Assembly (NCBI GenBank): GCA_018239985.1
Contig: JAFEGK010000008.1
Coordinates: 136,582-200,581, forward strand
Length of the DNA stretch: 64,000 nucleotides
Direction: 5' to 3'
From: Verrucomicrobiota bacterium
GTDB lineage: Bacteria > Chlamydiota > Chlamydiia > Chlamydiales > Rhabdochlamydiaceae
The notes under the pieces were generated by a model that saw nothing but the letters and a program-made list of their open reading frames with translations, was not told the origin of the DNA and searched no databases. Numbering within the stretch: the first letter of the stretch is position 1; every line of letters starts with the position of its first letter. The position numbers were made by a program, and so were the translations under genes. Positions 35,765-44,882 of this stretch are shown one piece after another.

Positions 35765-36159
35765 AAATTTTTTAAAGTTCTATAGACTTGTTCCAAGAGG
35801 GGAAAATACTGCTCTTTAATTAATTTGATGGCCCTTTGAGCTTGTTCTTGATTATAGGTATGAGTTAACTCATTTCTCTTATCCAACATTTGGATCCAAT
35901 GTGCGCCATCCTCAATCAATTGCGTGGCAAAGGACTGCTTTATCACATCACGTGGAAACTGAACTTCCAACCCTTGTTGTTGAAGATAATCCTTTAAAGT
36001 TTTCCAGGATAACTCAAAAGTAAACTCAAATGACTGAACAAGACCTGCACCTTGGAGTTCATCATAAGCTCCCAGTTCAGTTGCCTTTTTAAGGAATAAG
36101 AAAGCTTTTTCAAAATTTTGAAATCTCTGCTTCCACCTAATATCTTTTTCCACACTCAC
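35752..36159 (-). CDS. HepT-like HEPN protein (toxin candidate)
   Basis: 135 residues, all-helical, of the HI0074/nucleotidyltransferase substrate-binding family. It carries the HEPN RNase motif R-x4-H-x-Y (R95, H100, Y102 in RNELTHTY). The start is GTG at 36159 or, with better spacing to GGAAGG, the GTG two codons later. Together with MntA it forms a probable type VII toxin-antitoxin pair. Confidence 0.87.
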   Translation of the reverse strand: MSVEKDIRWKQRFQNFEKAFLFLKKATELGAYDELQGAGLVQSFEFTFELSWKTLKDYLQQQGLEVQFPRDVIKQSFATQLIEDGAHWIQMLDKRNELTHTYNQEQAQRAIKLIKEQYFPLLEQVYRTLKNLCLG

Positions 36160-36232
36160 CTTCCGGATTCAGGAAGTATATCAGGCGAATTATTTCTTAC
36201 CAAATTTTCCCCTTTTGTGCAGAATTCAAAAT

Positions 36233-36961
36233 ATGCATACTGAAAAGATTCCCTACTTTCATGGTGAGACAAAATGTGTTGGCTTTTTGGCCTACGACGA
36301 TAATGTCCAAGGGCGCCGCCCAGCAGTCTTGGTGTCTCCGGCATGGCGCGGCCAAGATGATTTTGCCCGACAAAAGGCTATCGAGCTCGCTCAGCTCGGC
36401 TACGTCGGTTTTGCCATCGATATGTATGGAAATGGACTATCTGTGACAGATGAGGAAGCAGGGCAGTACATGGTGCCGCTGTTTCTCGATCGCTCATTAT
36501 TGCAAGGGCGAATCAAAGCTGGGTTTGAGTGTGTGCGTAAACTACCCGCTGTAGATCCTTTAAAGATAGGTGCGATCGGTTTTTGCTTTGGTGGACTGAC
36601 TGTTTATGAGCTTTTGCGCTCTGGCGCTGATGTGAAAGGGGTCGTCTGTTTCCATGGCGTCTTTGCTAATGTGCGGGAAGGGGTCCAAGTGCAAACTGTG
36701 CCGATCAGTCCTGAAGCCAACGGTAGCCTACTAATTCTGCAAGGGGAGCAAGATCCACTTGTCAGTGTAGCCGATTTGCAAAATGTGCAGCAGGAGATGA
36801 CTAAGGCGGGGATCGACTGGCAAATCCATCTTTATGGCAATACGATGCATGCTTTTACTAATCCGCTTGCCAATAACCCCAAAAATGGGGCGATGTACAG
36901 TGAAAAAGCGACGAAAAGAAGTTGGCGCTCTTGCCAAGATTTTTTCGCAGAGGTGTTTTAA
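36233..36961 (+). CDS. Dienelactone hydrolase family protein
   Basis: 242 residues from the ATG at 36233 (an earlier ATG at 36215 adds six residues). Alpha/beta hydrolase with a Cys nucleophile in GFCFGG, catalytic Asp in EQDPLV and His in MHAFTNP. Dienelactone hydrolases open lactone rings in aromatic degradation, but many homologues have other or unknown substrates. It is followed three bases later by the permease gene. Confidence 0.88.
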   Translation: MHTEKIPYFHGETKCVGFLAYDDNVQGRRPAVLVSPAWRGQDDFARQKAIELAQLGYVGFAIDMYGNGLSVTDEEAGQYMVPLFLDRSLLQGRIKAGFECVRKLPAVDPLKIGAIGFCFGGLTVYELLRSGADVKGVVCFHGVFANVREGVQVQTVPISPEANGSLLILQGEQDPLVSVADLQNVQQEMTKAGIDWQIHLYGNTMHAFTNPLANNPKNGAMYSEKATKRSWRSCQDFFAEVF

Positions 36962-36964
36962 CTC

Positions 36965-38311
36965 ATGGCCTATCCAAAGTTACAAAGGGGACTAAAAACA
37001 CGCCATCTCAGCATGATTGCGCTGGGGGGCATTATTGGCTCGTCCTACTTCCTAGGAACAGGCTATGTGCTCAATCAAGTAGGGCCTGCAGCCTTCTTAG
37101 CCTACATTTTGGGTGGTTTGATCTCGTATTTAACGCTCGCCTGCTTGGCCGAGCTTGCAGTTGCTTCCCCCTCACAAGGTTCTTTTGTCAATTCGGCCGC
37201 TCGCTATATTTCCCCCTCGTGGGCATGCGGCGTTGGGTGGTCCTATTGGTTCAACTGGGTGATTTACATTCCTTCCGAATGTATTGCTGGTGGCCTGATC
37301 ATGTCGAGTTTTATCCCCGAAGTGCCGCCCTACATGTGGGCGATGTTTTTTGGAGCAATCATCACTTGGATCAACCTCTCTCATGTCAAAGCGTTTGGTG
37401 AGCTGGAATTTTGGCTTTCTCTGGTCAAGATTGCATTGCTGATCGGGTTTTGTATTTTGGCCGTTTTAATTTTTTTCGGATGGATTGGATCGACGACTCA
37501 TGAACCGATCGGCACAAAGTATCTATTTGGAGAGGGGGGACTGTTTCCCAATGGTCTGCTTGTTCTCTTCATCAATATGGTCATTTTGATGGCCAACTTC
37601 CAAGGTTCAGAAATCATTGGCTTAACAGCTTCGGAATCAGAGTCACCCAAAAAAGCGATCCCTTCTGCTCTACAAAAGGTGGCGATTCGGATCGTCGGTC
37701 TCTACGTGATTCCCACCTTTTTGCTTGTGCTCATTTTGCCTTGGCAAGAGGGGAGCCTACACGGAAGCGCCTTTTCACTAGCGCTAAAAAAATATGGCCT
37801 TGTGCATGTGGCCCACATTTTTAGCTTTTTGATCATTACCGGCTCGATTTCAAGCTCCAATAGCGGCCTCTATGCGACGATTAGAACCCTTTTGGCTTTA
37901 TGTCAGAGAAAAATGGGCCCCCAAGTATTAACAAAAGTCAACGAGATCGGCGTTCCGACTTATGCCACCGTTGCAACAGTAGCAGCTGTCTGGGTCTTGC
38001 TGCTGGCCGCGTATCTATTTCCAGCTCCAAAATTCTATGCGATGTTGCTGGCAACCTCTGGATTCACTGGGACAATTTGTTGGATTTCTATTTGCTGGGC
38101 GCAATTGCGGTTCCGCCATCATTATCGAGAAAAAGGGATCAAACTGACCTATAAAGTGCCCTTTTTTCCATTCTTGACCCATCTGTCGATTTGGCTCCAA
38201 GTGGGAACGCTTCTAGTCGTTCTCCTTGAGCCGGAGCTCCGTGCGGCATTCTATTTTGGAGCTCCTGCGGTGATCATACCCATTGTTTGGTATAAGCTTA
38301 AGCACTCGTAG
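36965..38311 (+). CDS. Amino acid permease (APC superfamily)
   Basis: 448 residues and about 12 membrane helices. The first-helix motif MIALGGIIGSSYFLGTG is the APC substrate-binding unwound loop, followed by the family's PSQGSFVNSAARY loop. Similar to the AAT group that imports amino acids by H+ symport. Specificity is not readable. Its end overlaps the opposite-strand transporter gene by 14 bases. Confidence 0.92.
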   Translation: MAYPKLQRGLKTRHLSMIALGGIIGSSYFLGTGYVLNQVGPAAFLAYILGGLISYLTLACLAELAVASPSQGSFVNSAARYISPSWACGVGWSYWFNWVIYIPSECIAGGLIMSSFIPEVPPYMWAMFFGAIITWINLSHVKAFGELEFWLSLVKIALLIGFCILAVLIFFGWIGSTTHEPIGTKYLFGEGGLFPNGLLVLFINMVILMANFQGSEIIGLTASESESPKKAIPSALQKVAIRIVGLYVIPTFLLVLILPWQEGSLHGSAFSLALKKYGLVHVAHIFSFLIITGSISSSNSGLYATIRTLLALCQRKMGPQVLTKVNEIGVPTYATVATVAAVWVLLLAAYLFPAPKFYAMLLATSGFTGTICWISICWAQLRFRHHYREKGIKLTYKVPFFPFLTHLSIWLQVGTLLVVLLEPELRAAFYFGAPAVIIPIVWYKLKHS

Positions 38312-39170
38312 GAGGTCGACTCTCAAAGACAATCCATATTCCTGAAGCGACCACAAGCACCATCCCGATATAGAAGATCGGAGCCGGCACAATGTCCCAA
38401 ATGAGCCACTCTAGAAGCCCTGAAAAGACCACCGAAGAATAGGCGATCGGGGCAAGCTGTCTAGCTTTTCCAAGGCGGAGCCCGTAGAATAATCCCACTT
38501 GACCCAGTGTTGAAAAGAGGCCGATTGCCAGAAGTAGAGCCAAAGTCCAAAGATCGTCGACTTTCCAATTCAAGATGGCAAACGGCGCGGTTAGAATAAG
38601 ACCAATCCCAAAAAAATAGAAAAGAAATGTATTGAATGATTCTTGACGGGCGCTAAGCCGTGTTGTGATCAGAGAAAGGGCGAGGCAAATCCCTGACAGA
38701 AGCCCATAGAGCATCCCCAAATTTGCTGCCAATTTAGTTGGCTGGAGGATTAGGGCGACTCCTATAAACCCGAGGAGTATCGCGGGCCACACTTTGATTT
38801 CAAGGGGGATTTTGAGCCAGAAAAGGGCTATAAAAGGGACGATCAAAGGGGCTGTGTTATTGAGAAGAGTTGCATCCACCAGAGAGATTTTTTGCACCGC
38901 TAAAAAGATGAACACTAGATTAAGAACACCTGAAATCGAGCGGATCAAAATCAACTTGAAGTTTTTCACCTTCAGACTTTCTGGCCTATTCTTCACAATC
39001 CAGGGGAGGACGACTACTAGCCCGAGGATATTGCGAAAAAAAATCATCGTCGAAACAGTCGTCCGATCGCCGAGCAGCTTACCAATCGCATACATCGCAC
39101 TAAAACTTGCCCAAGCAATAAGAGAGAGCAAGACCCCTTTTTTCAAATCGTAGCGACGAAACAAATCCAC
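38298..39170 (-). CDS. EamA-family (DMT) transporter
   Basis: 290 residues with ten predicted membrane helices in two five-helix repeats (FSAMYAIGKL in the first; the second begins near residue 150). Drug/metabolite transporter superfamily; relatives in intracellular bacteria carry S-adenosylmethionine or other host metabolites, but the substrate here is unknown. Three bases from the msrB stop on the same strand. Confidence 0.9.
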   Translation of the reverse strand: MDLFRRYDLKKGVLLSLIAWASFSAMYAIGKLLGDRTTVSTMIFFRNILGLVVVLPWIVKNRPESLKVKNFKLILIRSISGVLNLVFIFLAVQKISLVDATLLNNTAPLIVPFIALFWLKIPLEIKVWPAILLGFIGVALILQPTKLAANLGMLYGLLSGICLALSLITTRLSARQESFNTFLFYFFGIGLILTAPFAILNWKVDDLWTLALLLAIGLFSTLGQVGLFYGLRLGKARQLAPIAYSSVVFSGLLEWLIWDIVPAPIFYIGMVLVVASGIWIVFESRPPTSA

Positions 39171-39173
39171 GAT

Positions 39174-39557
39174 TTATGATTCCTCGAGTTTCAGACAAAT
39201 TGAATTGATGCAGAACCGCTTCCCAGTTGGTTTGGGACCATCCTCAAAAACGTGGCCCAGATGGCTATGACAATTTGAGCAAAGCACCTCTATTCGGGGG
39301 TATCCGAGTTTCTCATCTTCGCTATATTCTAGATGGTCGGCTTTGCAGGGACGGACAAAGCTGGGCCATCCACTTCCCGAGTCGTACTTGTCTTCGGAGA
39401 AAAAAAGCTCTTGGCCGCATGCAGCGCACCGGTAAGTACCCTTGGTCTTTGTGTGATAGTATTTTCCGGTGTAAGGAAGTTCTGTCCCTTTTTTTCTGAG
39501 CACCCGGTACTGCTCAGGGGTCAGCCGCTCCTTCCATTCTTCTTCCGATCGTTCCAT
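39174..39557 (-). CDS. msrB: Peptide methionine-(R)-sulfoxide reductase MsrB
   Basis: 127 residues. Reduces methionine-R-sulfoxide in proteins. Two zinc CxxC pairs (CAAC and CSNC), the substrate motif GSGWPSF, and the catalytic Cys in KRFCINS. No signal peptide, so cytoplasmic. Divergent from the fumarase gene 40 bases away. Confidence 0.95.
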   Translation of the reverse strand: MERSEEEWKERLTPEQYRVLRKKGTELPYTGKYYHTKTKGTYRCAACGQELFFSEDKYDSGSGWPSFVRPCKADHLEYSEDEKLGYPRIEVLCSNCHSHLGHVFEDGPKPTGKRFCINSICLKLEES

Positions 39558-39597
39558 GATTGCTATATAATAAAAACTGACTTAAAAGGATACATAT

Positions 39598-40983
39598 ATG
39601 CAGATGCGTAAAGAGACCGATTCCTTGGGCCAAGTAGAGGTGCCCGCCAACAAACTCTATGGAGCGCAGACACAGCGCTCATTTCTCAATTTCCAGATTG
39701 GGGCCGAAAGAATGCCGATCGAGGTCATCCATGCCTTTGGATTCATCAAGAAGGCTGCCGCAATCGTCAACACAGATCTTGGACTGCTTTCGAAAGAGAA
39801 ACGGGATTTGATCATTGAGGCCTGTGACCAGCTGATTGCCGGCGAACTTGACGGACATTTTCCCCTAGTGGTCTGGCAAACAGGCTCTGGCACCCAGACC
39901 AACATGAACGTCAACGAAGTGATCAGCAATTGGTGCATCCGCAAAATGGGGGGCCAGCTCGGCAGCAAAACGCCAATCCATCCCAATGATGATGTCAATA
40001 AGTCACAAAGCTCCAATGACACATTCCCAACTGCGATGCATATTGCCGCCATCCGCAAAGCCAATGAAAGTCTCATTCCTCATCTCGAAATACTCCGCGA
40101 TGCCCTTGCTCAAAAAGCTAAAGCCTTCAAAGATATCGTCAAAATCGGCCGGACCCACCTGATGGACGCGACCCCACTGACTCTCGGACAAGAATTTTCG
40201 GCCTATGCGATGCAAATTGAAAATGGGATCCGCGCCGTAAAAAATGCGATCCCCGCGCTTAGCGAAATTGCCTTAGGGGGCACCGCGGTCGGCACTGGAA
40301 TAAACGCCCACCCCAAATACGCGAAAAAAGTCGCTGAAGTGATCAGTGAGCTTACAGGCTACACATTTGTTTCGGCACCGAATAAATTCGAGGCCCTTGC
40401 CGCCAATGATGCTGTTGTTGAGATGAGTGGCGCCCTGAAACGTTTGGCCTGCTCCTATATGAAAATCGGCAATGATATTCGACTTCTTGCCTCCGGTCCC
40501 CGTTGTGGAATAGGGGAGATCACCTTGCCAGCCAATGAGCCTGGCTCTTCCATTATGCCTGGGAAGGTGAATCCGACCCAATGCGAAGCGATGACAATGG
40601 TCGCAGCCCAAGTGCTTGGGTACGATTGCTCGATCGGAATCGCCGGTTCGATGGGGCAATTTGAACTCAACGTCTTCAAGCCGATGATGATCTATAATTT
40701 GCTCCAATCGATGCGCCTCTTGGGAGATATGGCGAAAAGCTTTGCCCAGAAGTGTGTTGAGGGGATAGAGCCAAATCTGGCCCGAATCGGGCAGCACCTT
40801 GAGAATTCCCTCATGCTCGCAACAGCTTTAAACACCGTAATTGGTTATGACAAAGCAAGCCAGATTGTGAAGAAAGCCTACGAAGAGCACAAAACACTCA
40901 AACAAGCGGCGCTTGAACTCAAGCTACTCACAGAAAAAGAATTCAATGAAATCGTAGATCCTAGGAAAATGATCGGAGGGTAA
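39598..40983 (+). CDS. fumC: Fumarate hydratase class II
   Basis: 461 residues. Interconverts fumarate and malate in the TCA cycle. Signature [16 protein letters not shown], substrate motifs [15 protein letters not shown] and [14 protein letters not shown], and [10 protein letters not shown], distinguish it from argininosuccinate lyase and aspartase. AAAAGGA precedes the ATG. Confidence 0.97.
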   Translation: MQMRKETDSLGQVEVPANKLYGAQTQRSFLNFQIGAERMPIEVIHAFGFIKKAAAIVNTDLGLLSKEKRDLIIEACDQLIAGELDGHFPLVVWQTGSGTQTNMNVNEVISNWCIRKMGGQLGSKTPIHPNDDVNKSQSSNDTFPTAMHIAAIRKANESLIPHLEILRDALAQKAKAFKDIVKIGRTHLMDATPLTLGQEFSAYAMQIENGIRAVKNAIPALSEIALGGTAVGTGINAHPKYAKKVAEVISELTGYTFVSAPNKFEALAANDAVVEMSGALKRLACSYMKIGNDIRLLASGPRCGIGEITLPANEPGSSIMPGKVNPTQCEAMTMVAAQVLGYDCSIGIAGSMGQFELNVFKPMMIYNLLQSMRLLGDMAKSFAQKCVEGIEPNLARIGQHLENSLMLATALNTVIGYDKASQIVKKAYEEHKTLKQAALELKLLTEKEFNEIVDPRKMIGG

Positions 40984-42105
40984 TTGACAAATTCAGTCTT
41001 CACATCTTTGCCAAACGAAGTGGTCGAAAAGATCGAAGCAAGCACCAAGACCAGAGACTTTGCAGATGGTCAATTTCTTCTAGTAGAGAATGAAATTGGA
41101 ACTACCTTTTTCATGATTGAAGAGGGGAGTGTAGAGATTATCAAGGATCAAGTCTCGCTGGGAACCTTGCAAAAAGGGGACATCCTTGGTGAATCTGCGC
41201 TTGCCGGAAAAAAACGGAACGCATCAGCTAGGGCAAAAGGGGCTGTCAGAGTATTGGAGATCAATCTTTTAGCGTTGAGAAAGTCGCTGACACTTTCAGA
41301 ATTTACCTCATTTAAAAATGTGATATTAGAAAAAGAGATCGACAAAATGACAACAGTCAATCAATTGGCCACCCTGTCGCTCAAGCAAAATTTCGAAGAT
41401 TTAAAGACGAAAGAAAATATGGCGACCTTCCTGATCTATATCCTCGCTTTTATCTTCATTTATGTGTTTGTCATACAGGCAGTGACAGTCTTTAAACTGA
41501 ATATCGTCTCAAGTTCGATCATTAGCATCCCCATTCTTTTCCTTTTAGGGTCAGCGATGTATTTGATGATGAAGCGAAGTGGGTATCCTTTAGCGACCTA
41601 TGGCCTTACCCTGAAGGGATGGAAAAATTCTCTGATGGAATCATTCTTCTTCACCATTCCCATCCTTGTCTTTCTGGTGATCCTAAAATGGGTCCTTATC
41701 CACACAGTGCAAAGATTTTCCCATCTTGAGCTCTTTCATGTCTCTCCAGCCCTTCAGCCTGGACAACATGTCAGCCATATTGAAGGGGCCATTCTCGTCA
41801 TGGCCTATGCCCTATTTGTCCCCGTGCAGGAACTTGTATTTAGGGGAGCGATTCAAAGCTCACTTCAACAATTTTTAAGCGGGAAAAAACGGCACAGTTT
41901 TGCTATTTTTGTCTCCAACATCCCCTTTGCAATGATCCATTTCCATCTCTCACTCATGTTAGTGATACTCGTCTACTTCATGGGAGCTTACTGGGGATGG
42001 ATGTATGGAAGGCAAAAAACACTTGTTGGGGCAATTTTCTCCCACTTCATCGTAGGACTGTTTGGATTCTTTATCTTAGGTATACAGGACATTTTGGTTA
42101 AATAA
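40984..42105 (+). CDS. Cyclic-nucleotide-binding-like domain fused to CPBP membrane protease, copy 1
   Basis: 373 residues starting at a TTG directly after the fumC stop, with GGAGG at good distance. Residues ~10-105 are a cNMP-binding beta-roll with the phosphate-loop region GDILGESALAGKKRNASA. A coiled linker (~110-145) leads to about seven membrane helices of the CPBP/CAAX-protease family: E283 and R287 (QELVFRG), F-x3-H (H319), and H354. The first glutamate of the usual EExxxR motif is Gln. It could be an intramembrane protease or prenyl-processing enzyme controlled by a small ligand. Paralogue of the next gene (TAATG overlap). Confidence 0.82.
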   Translation: MTNSVFTSLPNEVVEKIEASTKTRDFADGQFLLVENEIGTTFFMIEEGSVEIIKDQVSLGTLQKGDILGESALAGKKRNASARAKGAVRVLEINLLALRKSLTLSEFTSFKNVILEKEIDKMTTVNQLATLSLKQNFEDLKTKENMATFLIYILAFIFIYVFVIQAVTVFKLNIVSSSIISIPILFLLGSAMYLMMKRSGYPLATYGLTLKGWKNSLMESFFFTIPILVFLVILKWVLIHTVQRFSHLELFHVSPALQPGQHVSHIEGAILVMAYALFVPVQELVFRGAIQSSLQQFLSGKKRHSFAIFVSNIPFAMIHFHLSLMLVILVYFMGAYWGWMYGRQKTLVGAIFSHFIVGLFGFFILGIQDILVK

Positions 42106-43232
42106 TGGAGCAGCTAAAACATTTTCCCCCACTCTCTGATGAAATCATGCAGACCCTTTATAAGGCTTCGGCGAAAAAGGAATTTGCAACAGGAGAATAT
42201 CTCATCAAAGAGCATGAGAAAGGGAACTCCTTTTTCATTATTGAAAAAGGGGAAGTTGAGATCTTCAAAGGCAACGTCCCGGTCGGCGTTATTCATAAAG
42301 GGGATATCCTAGGCGAATCTGCCCTCAACGGAGGGACACGCAACGCTTCTGCAAAAGCCAATACCCCTGTCGAAGCCATAGAAGTTTCGGTCGACACCTT
42401 GTCCAAAACACTTTCAAAAGAGCAGCTGCTTGCAATCAAAAGTGCGATTTTCGAGAGAATATTGGAAAAACTTTCCAAAGTGAACAAATTAGCAACGTTT
42501 ATGATTCGGCAGCATTTTGAAGATGAAAAGGCCAGGAGCTTGATGAGCCGCTTCATCATTTTTGTCCTTATCCTCGTGTTCCTCTACGTTTTTGCGATAC
42601 AGTCAGTCACGATCCTCAAACTCACCGTCATTTCAAGCTCCGTCATCAGCGTGCCCATCCTGATTATCTGCTGCCTTGCGATGGTCAGCATGATGAAAAA
42701 TAGCCGTTATCCACTTAAAACCTACGGATTTACTCTAGAAAATTGGCCCCGAGTTGTCGTCGAATCGATACTCTGGACCATACCAGTACTGCTTGCGTTG
42801 ATTCTGTGCAAGTGGATCCTCATCACCGTTATCCCCGCATTTTCATCTGTGACCCTATTTGACATTTCACCAGCACTCAATGAGGGAGCGGGAGATGTGA
42901 GTCCCGCCGTTGCAGCATTACTTGTGCTTGCTTATACCCTGTTTGTCCCCGTTCAAGAAATCATCTATCGTGGGGCAATGCAAAGTTCCTTACAACTATT
43001 TCTCTCAGGAAAAAATAAAACAATCCTCGCGATCCTCGTCTCCAACATCCCCTTTTCGATGATCCATTTTCACCTTTCGGTCATACTTGTCGTCACCACC
43101 TATATTTTAGGCGTCTTTTGGGGATACATGTATGCTCGCCAAAAGAGTTTATTGGGAGTTTCCATTTCCCATTTCTTAGTTGGACTGTTCGCATTCTTCA
43201 TCTTAGGACTTCAAGACGTTCTTGTATTTTAA
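42105..43232 (+). CDS. Cyclic-nucleotide-binding-like domain fused to CPBP membrane protease, copy 2
   Basis: 375 residues, a close paralogue of the upstream gene along its whole length, produced by tandem duplication. The cNMP-like loop reads GDILGESALNGGTRNASA; protease residues are QEIIYRG, FSMIHFH and the later SHFLVG. As in copy 1, the first Glu of EExxxR is Gln. Start and upstream stop share TAATG. The stop codon overlaps the first bases of the 162-bp palindrome. Confidence 0.82.
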   Translation: MEQLKHFPPLSDEIMQTLYKASAKKEFATGEYLIKEHEKGNSFFIIEKGEVEIFKGNVPVGVIHKGDILGESALNGGTRNASAKANTPVEAIEVSVDTLSKTLSKEQLLAIKSAIFERILEKLSKVNKLATFMIRQHFEDEKARSLMSRFIIFVLILVFLYVFAIQSVTILKLTVISSSVISVPILIICCLAMVSMMKNSRYPLKTYGFTLENWPRVVVESILWTIPVLLALILCKWILITVIPAFSSVTLFDISPALNEGAGDVSPAVAALLVLAYTLFVPVQEIIYRGAMQSSLQLFLSGKNKTILAILVSNIPFSMIHFHLSVILVVTTYILGVFWGYMYARQKSLLGVSISHFLVGLFAFFILGLQDVLVF

Positions 43233-43392
43233 AACCCAAGTTGCCACCCCATATTTCCTCTATGAAAGCTGCACTACCCACCTCCAGCACTTCGTTCGTC
43301 AGCAAGGTGCGCCCACCTTCCTTCCTCACGAATTGCAGGACCTGGGCAGTTCGCTATTCCATAGAGAAAAAGAGGGTGTCAACTTGGGTTTT
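43231..43392. repeat. 162-bp imperfect palindrome (second family)
   Basis: Ends are a 13-base perfect inverted repeat (AAAACCCAAGTTG / CAACTTGGGTTTT); inner arms keep pairing imperfectly over most of the length (CTCTATG, ACTGCCCA-like, ATTCGT, AAGGTG blocks). Size and design match the 173-bp element but the sequence differs. Open frames through it are artefacts. It may act as a terminator for the CPBP genes or be a mobile hairpin; only one copy is in the window. Confidence 0.75.
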
Positions 43393-43445
43393 TAAATAAT
43401 CATTTCTAATAGACAATTATTATCAACTAATATAAAATAGTTGTT

Positions 43446-44816
43446 ATGGAAATTGTCGCGAATAGAAATAATATTTTAATTGGCGGCGGAAGCCTCGCGG
43501 GTCTAACCGCCGGTGCAGCTGTCAATTACCTCCGAAGCGGCTCACTATTTAGCAGTAATCCTGCAGATTGTGCTTTACCCTTCAACGGCAATACCCAATT
43601 ACAAACCGTCAATTCTATCAGACAAAAACTCAGTGCATCACCCTATTTTTTCTTCCCACTCCTCCCTTTAATTCATACAGTTCCGATGGCCTTTTTTGCC
43701 CTCTGGAATACCATTAGACCCACCCATTCCGATCGCCCCCTATTATCACGCGGATGGGAAAATCTCACAAAATTAGTTTTAAATCCTATCCTTCATCAAA
43801 ACCTCCTTTATTTCGGCATCTTTTCGATTGTTTCCCTCTATTCAAAACTCAATAAATGGGTCGCCCCAAACGTCGTACTCCATTCGATGAACCTGTTATA
43901 TGCCTATAAATCGCAAGAAGGACTTCAAACAGTTGGAAGACCAGCTCAAAAGAAGATCTACACCCTATTGAATCTTGCAATCGCCGTTACCGATGCAGTC
44001 TGGCTATATAACACCGCTGCAAATTGCCACTCAGTCTCAGAAGTCGTTAGCGGCATTGCCCTTGCCGCAGCGGGAATATTTGCTCTAGAGACAACAAAAG
44101 GGTTACTTAATCAGGGCCTAGCATCACCACTAAAAAACCACTCTTGGGTTGCCCTCGGCTCTTTAGCAGGAATAGTTTTAGGTAGTGCCCATAATCTGAT
44201 CAAAAGAGGATCGTTACTGGCAAAAGACATGACCGTTTGCAGCGAGAACCCCTTTGGGGGAATTGCATCGCTCACAGCGATCAATCACTTTAGAGAGCAG
44301 ATCAGCCTCTTATTTGGTCTGGTCGTTTTAATCCCACCGATGTTCTTTGCCATTTACAATATCGCCGCTAAGAAAGATCCAGAACATCGTGGCATACTCG
44401 GTTTTGCTCGCCGAAGCTGGCAGCAACTTTCGAAGAATTTTCTCATCCCCACAACCGTCTGCTTTTTCAGCTATGTTAGCGCGGCCGTCCTGCGCAACCA
44501 AGTGGCGCCCCATTTACATCAAGCGATCGACACCTCAGGCCATATTGTATTACAAATCGCGTTTAACTTCTTTTCCATGAAAGCCCTTCAAGGGATTTCA
44601 GAAACAGGCTCATCACTGCAAAAGCGGGCCCTTGCCGTCTGGTTTGCAGCCACATCCATCACAGATGCCATCTGGCTCTATAATACCGCTGGAAACTGCC
44701 ATTCCGTTGCCGATTCGGTCGGAGGGCTCGCTCTGATTACCTTAGGGATTGGGGTCACAATGACCTGGATAACTATTACAAAAAATTTCTTTAGAAGAAC
44801 CTGCTGTTTAAAATAA
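43446..44816 (+). CDS. Membrane protein with internal duplication, unknown function
   Basis: 456 residues built of two ~225-residue halves. Each half starts with a glycine-rich helix (SLAGLTAG, SLAGIVLG), has further helices, and ends with nearly the same block (TDAVWLYNTAANCHSV near 180-195 and TDAIWLYNTAGNCHSV near 415-430). About eight to ten membrane segments. Upstream DNA is AT-rich with no clear promoter. No family recognised; it resembles lineage-specific chlamydial membrane proteins that may sit in the inclusion or cell envelope. Confidence 0.75.
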   Translation: MEIVANRNNILIGGGSLAGLTAGAAVNYLRSGSLFSSNPADCALPFNGNTQLQTVNSIRQKLSASPYFFFPLLPLIHTVPMAFFALWNTIRPTHSDRPLLSRGWENLTKLVLNPILHQNLLYFGIFSIVSLYSKLNKWVAPNVVLHSMNLLYAYKSQEGLQTVGRPAQKKIYTLLNLAIAVTDAVWLYNTAANCHSVSEVVSGIALAAAGIFALETTKGLLNQGLASPLKNHSWVALGSLAGIVLGSAHNLIKRGSLLAKDMTVCSENPFGGIASLTAINHFREQISLLFGLVVLIPPMFFAIYNIAAKKDPEHRGILGFARRSWQQLSKNFLIPTTVCFFSYVSAAVLRNQVAPHLHQAIDTSGHIVLQIAFNFFSMKALQGISETGSSLQKRALAVWFAATSITDAIWLYNTAGNCHSVADSVGGLALITLGIGVTMTWITITKNFFRRTCCLK

Positions 44817-44882
44817 TAATTATAATTGAATGTAATTACAATTTTTGATACTATTGTCTTTTAAAAACAACTGGAGTTAAAA

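Noticed and set aside
40273-40797. 174-codon frame antisense to fumC
   Set aside because: Shadow of a well-conserved gene; composition not protein-like and no start signal.
43118-43399. 93-codon frame over the end of the second CPBP gene
   Set aside because: It overlaps the CPBP coding region in another frame and then runs through the palindrome.
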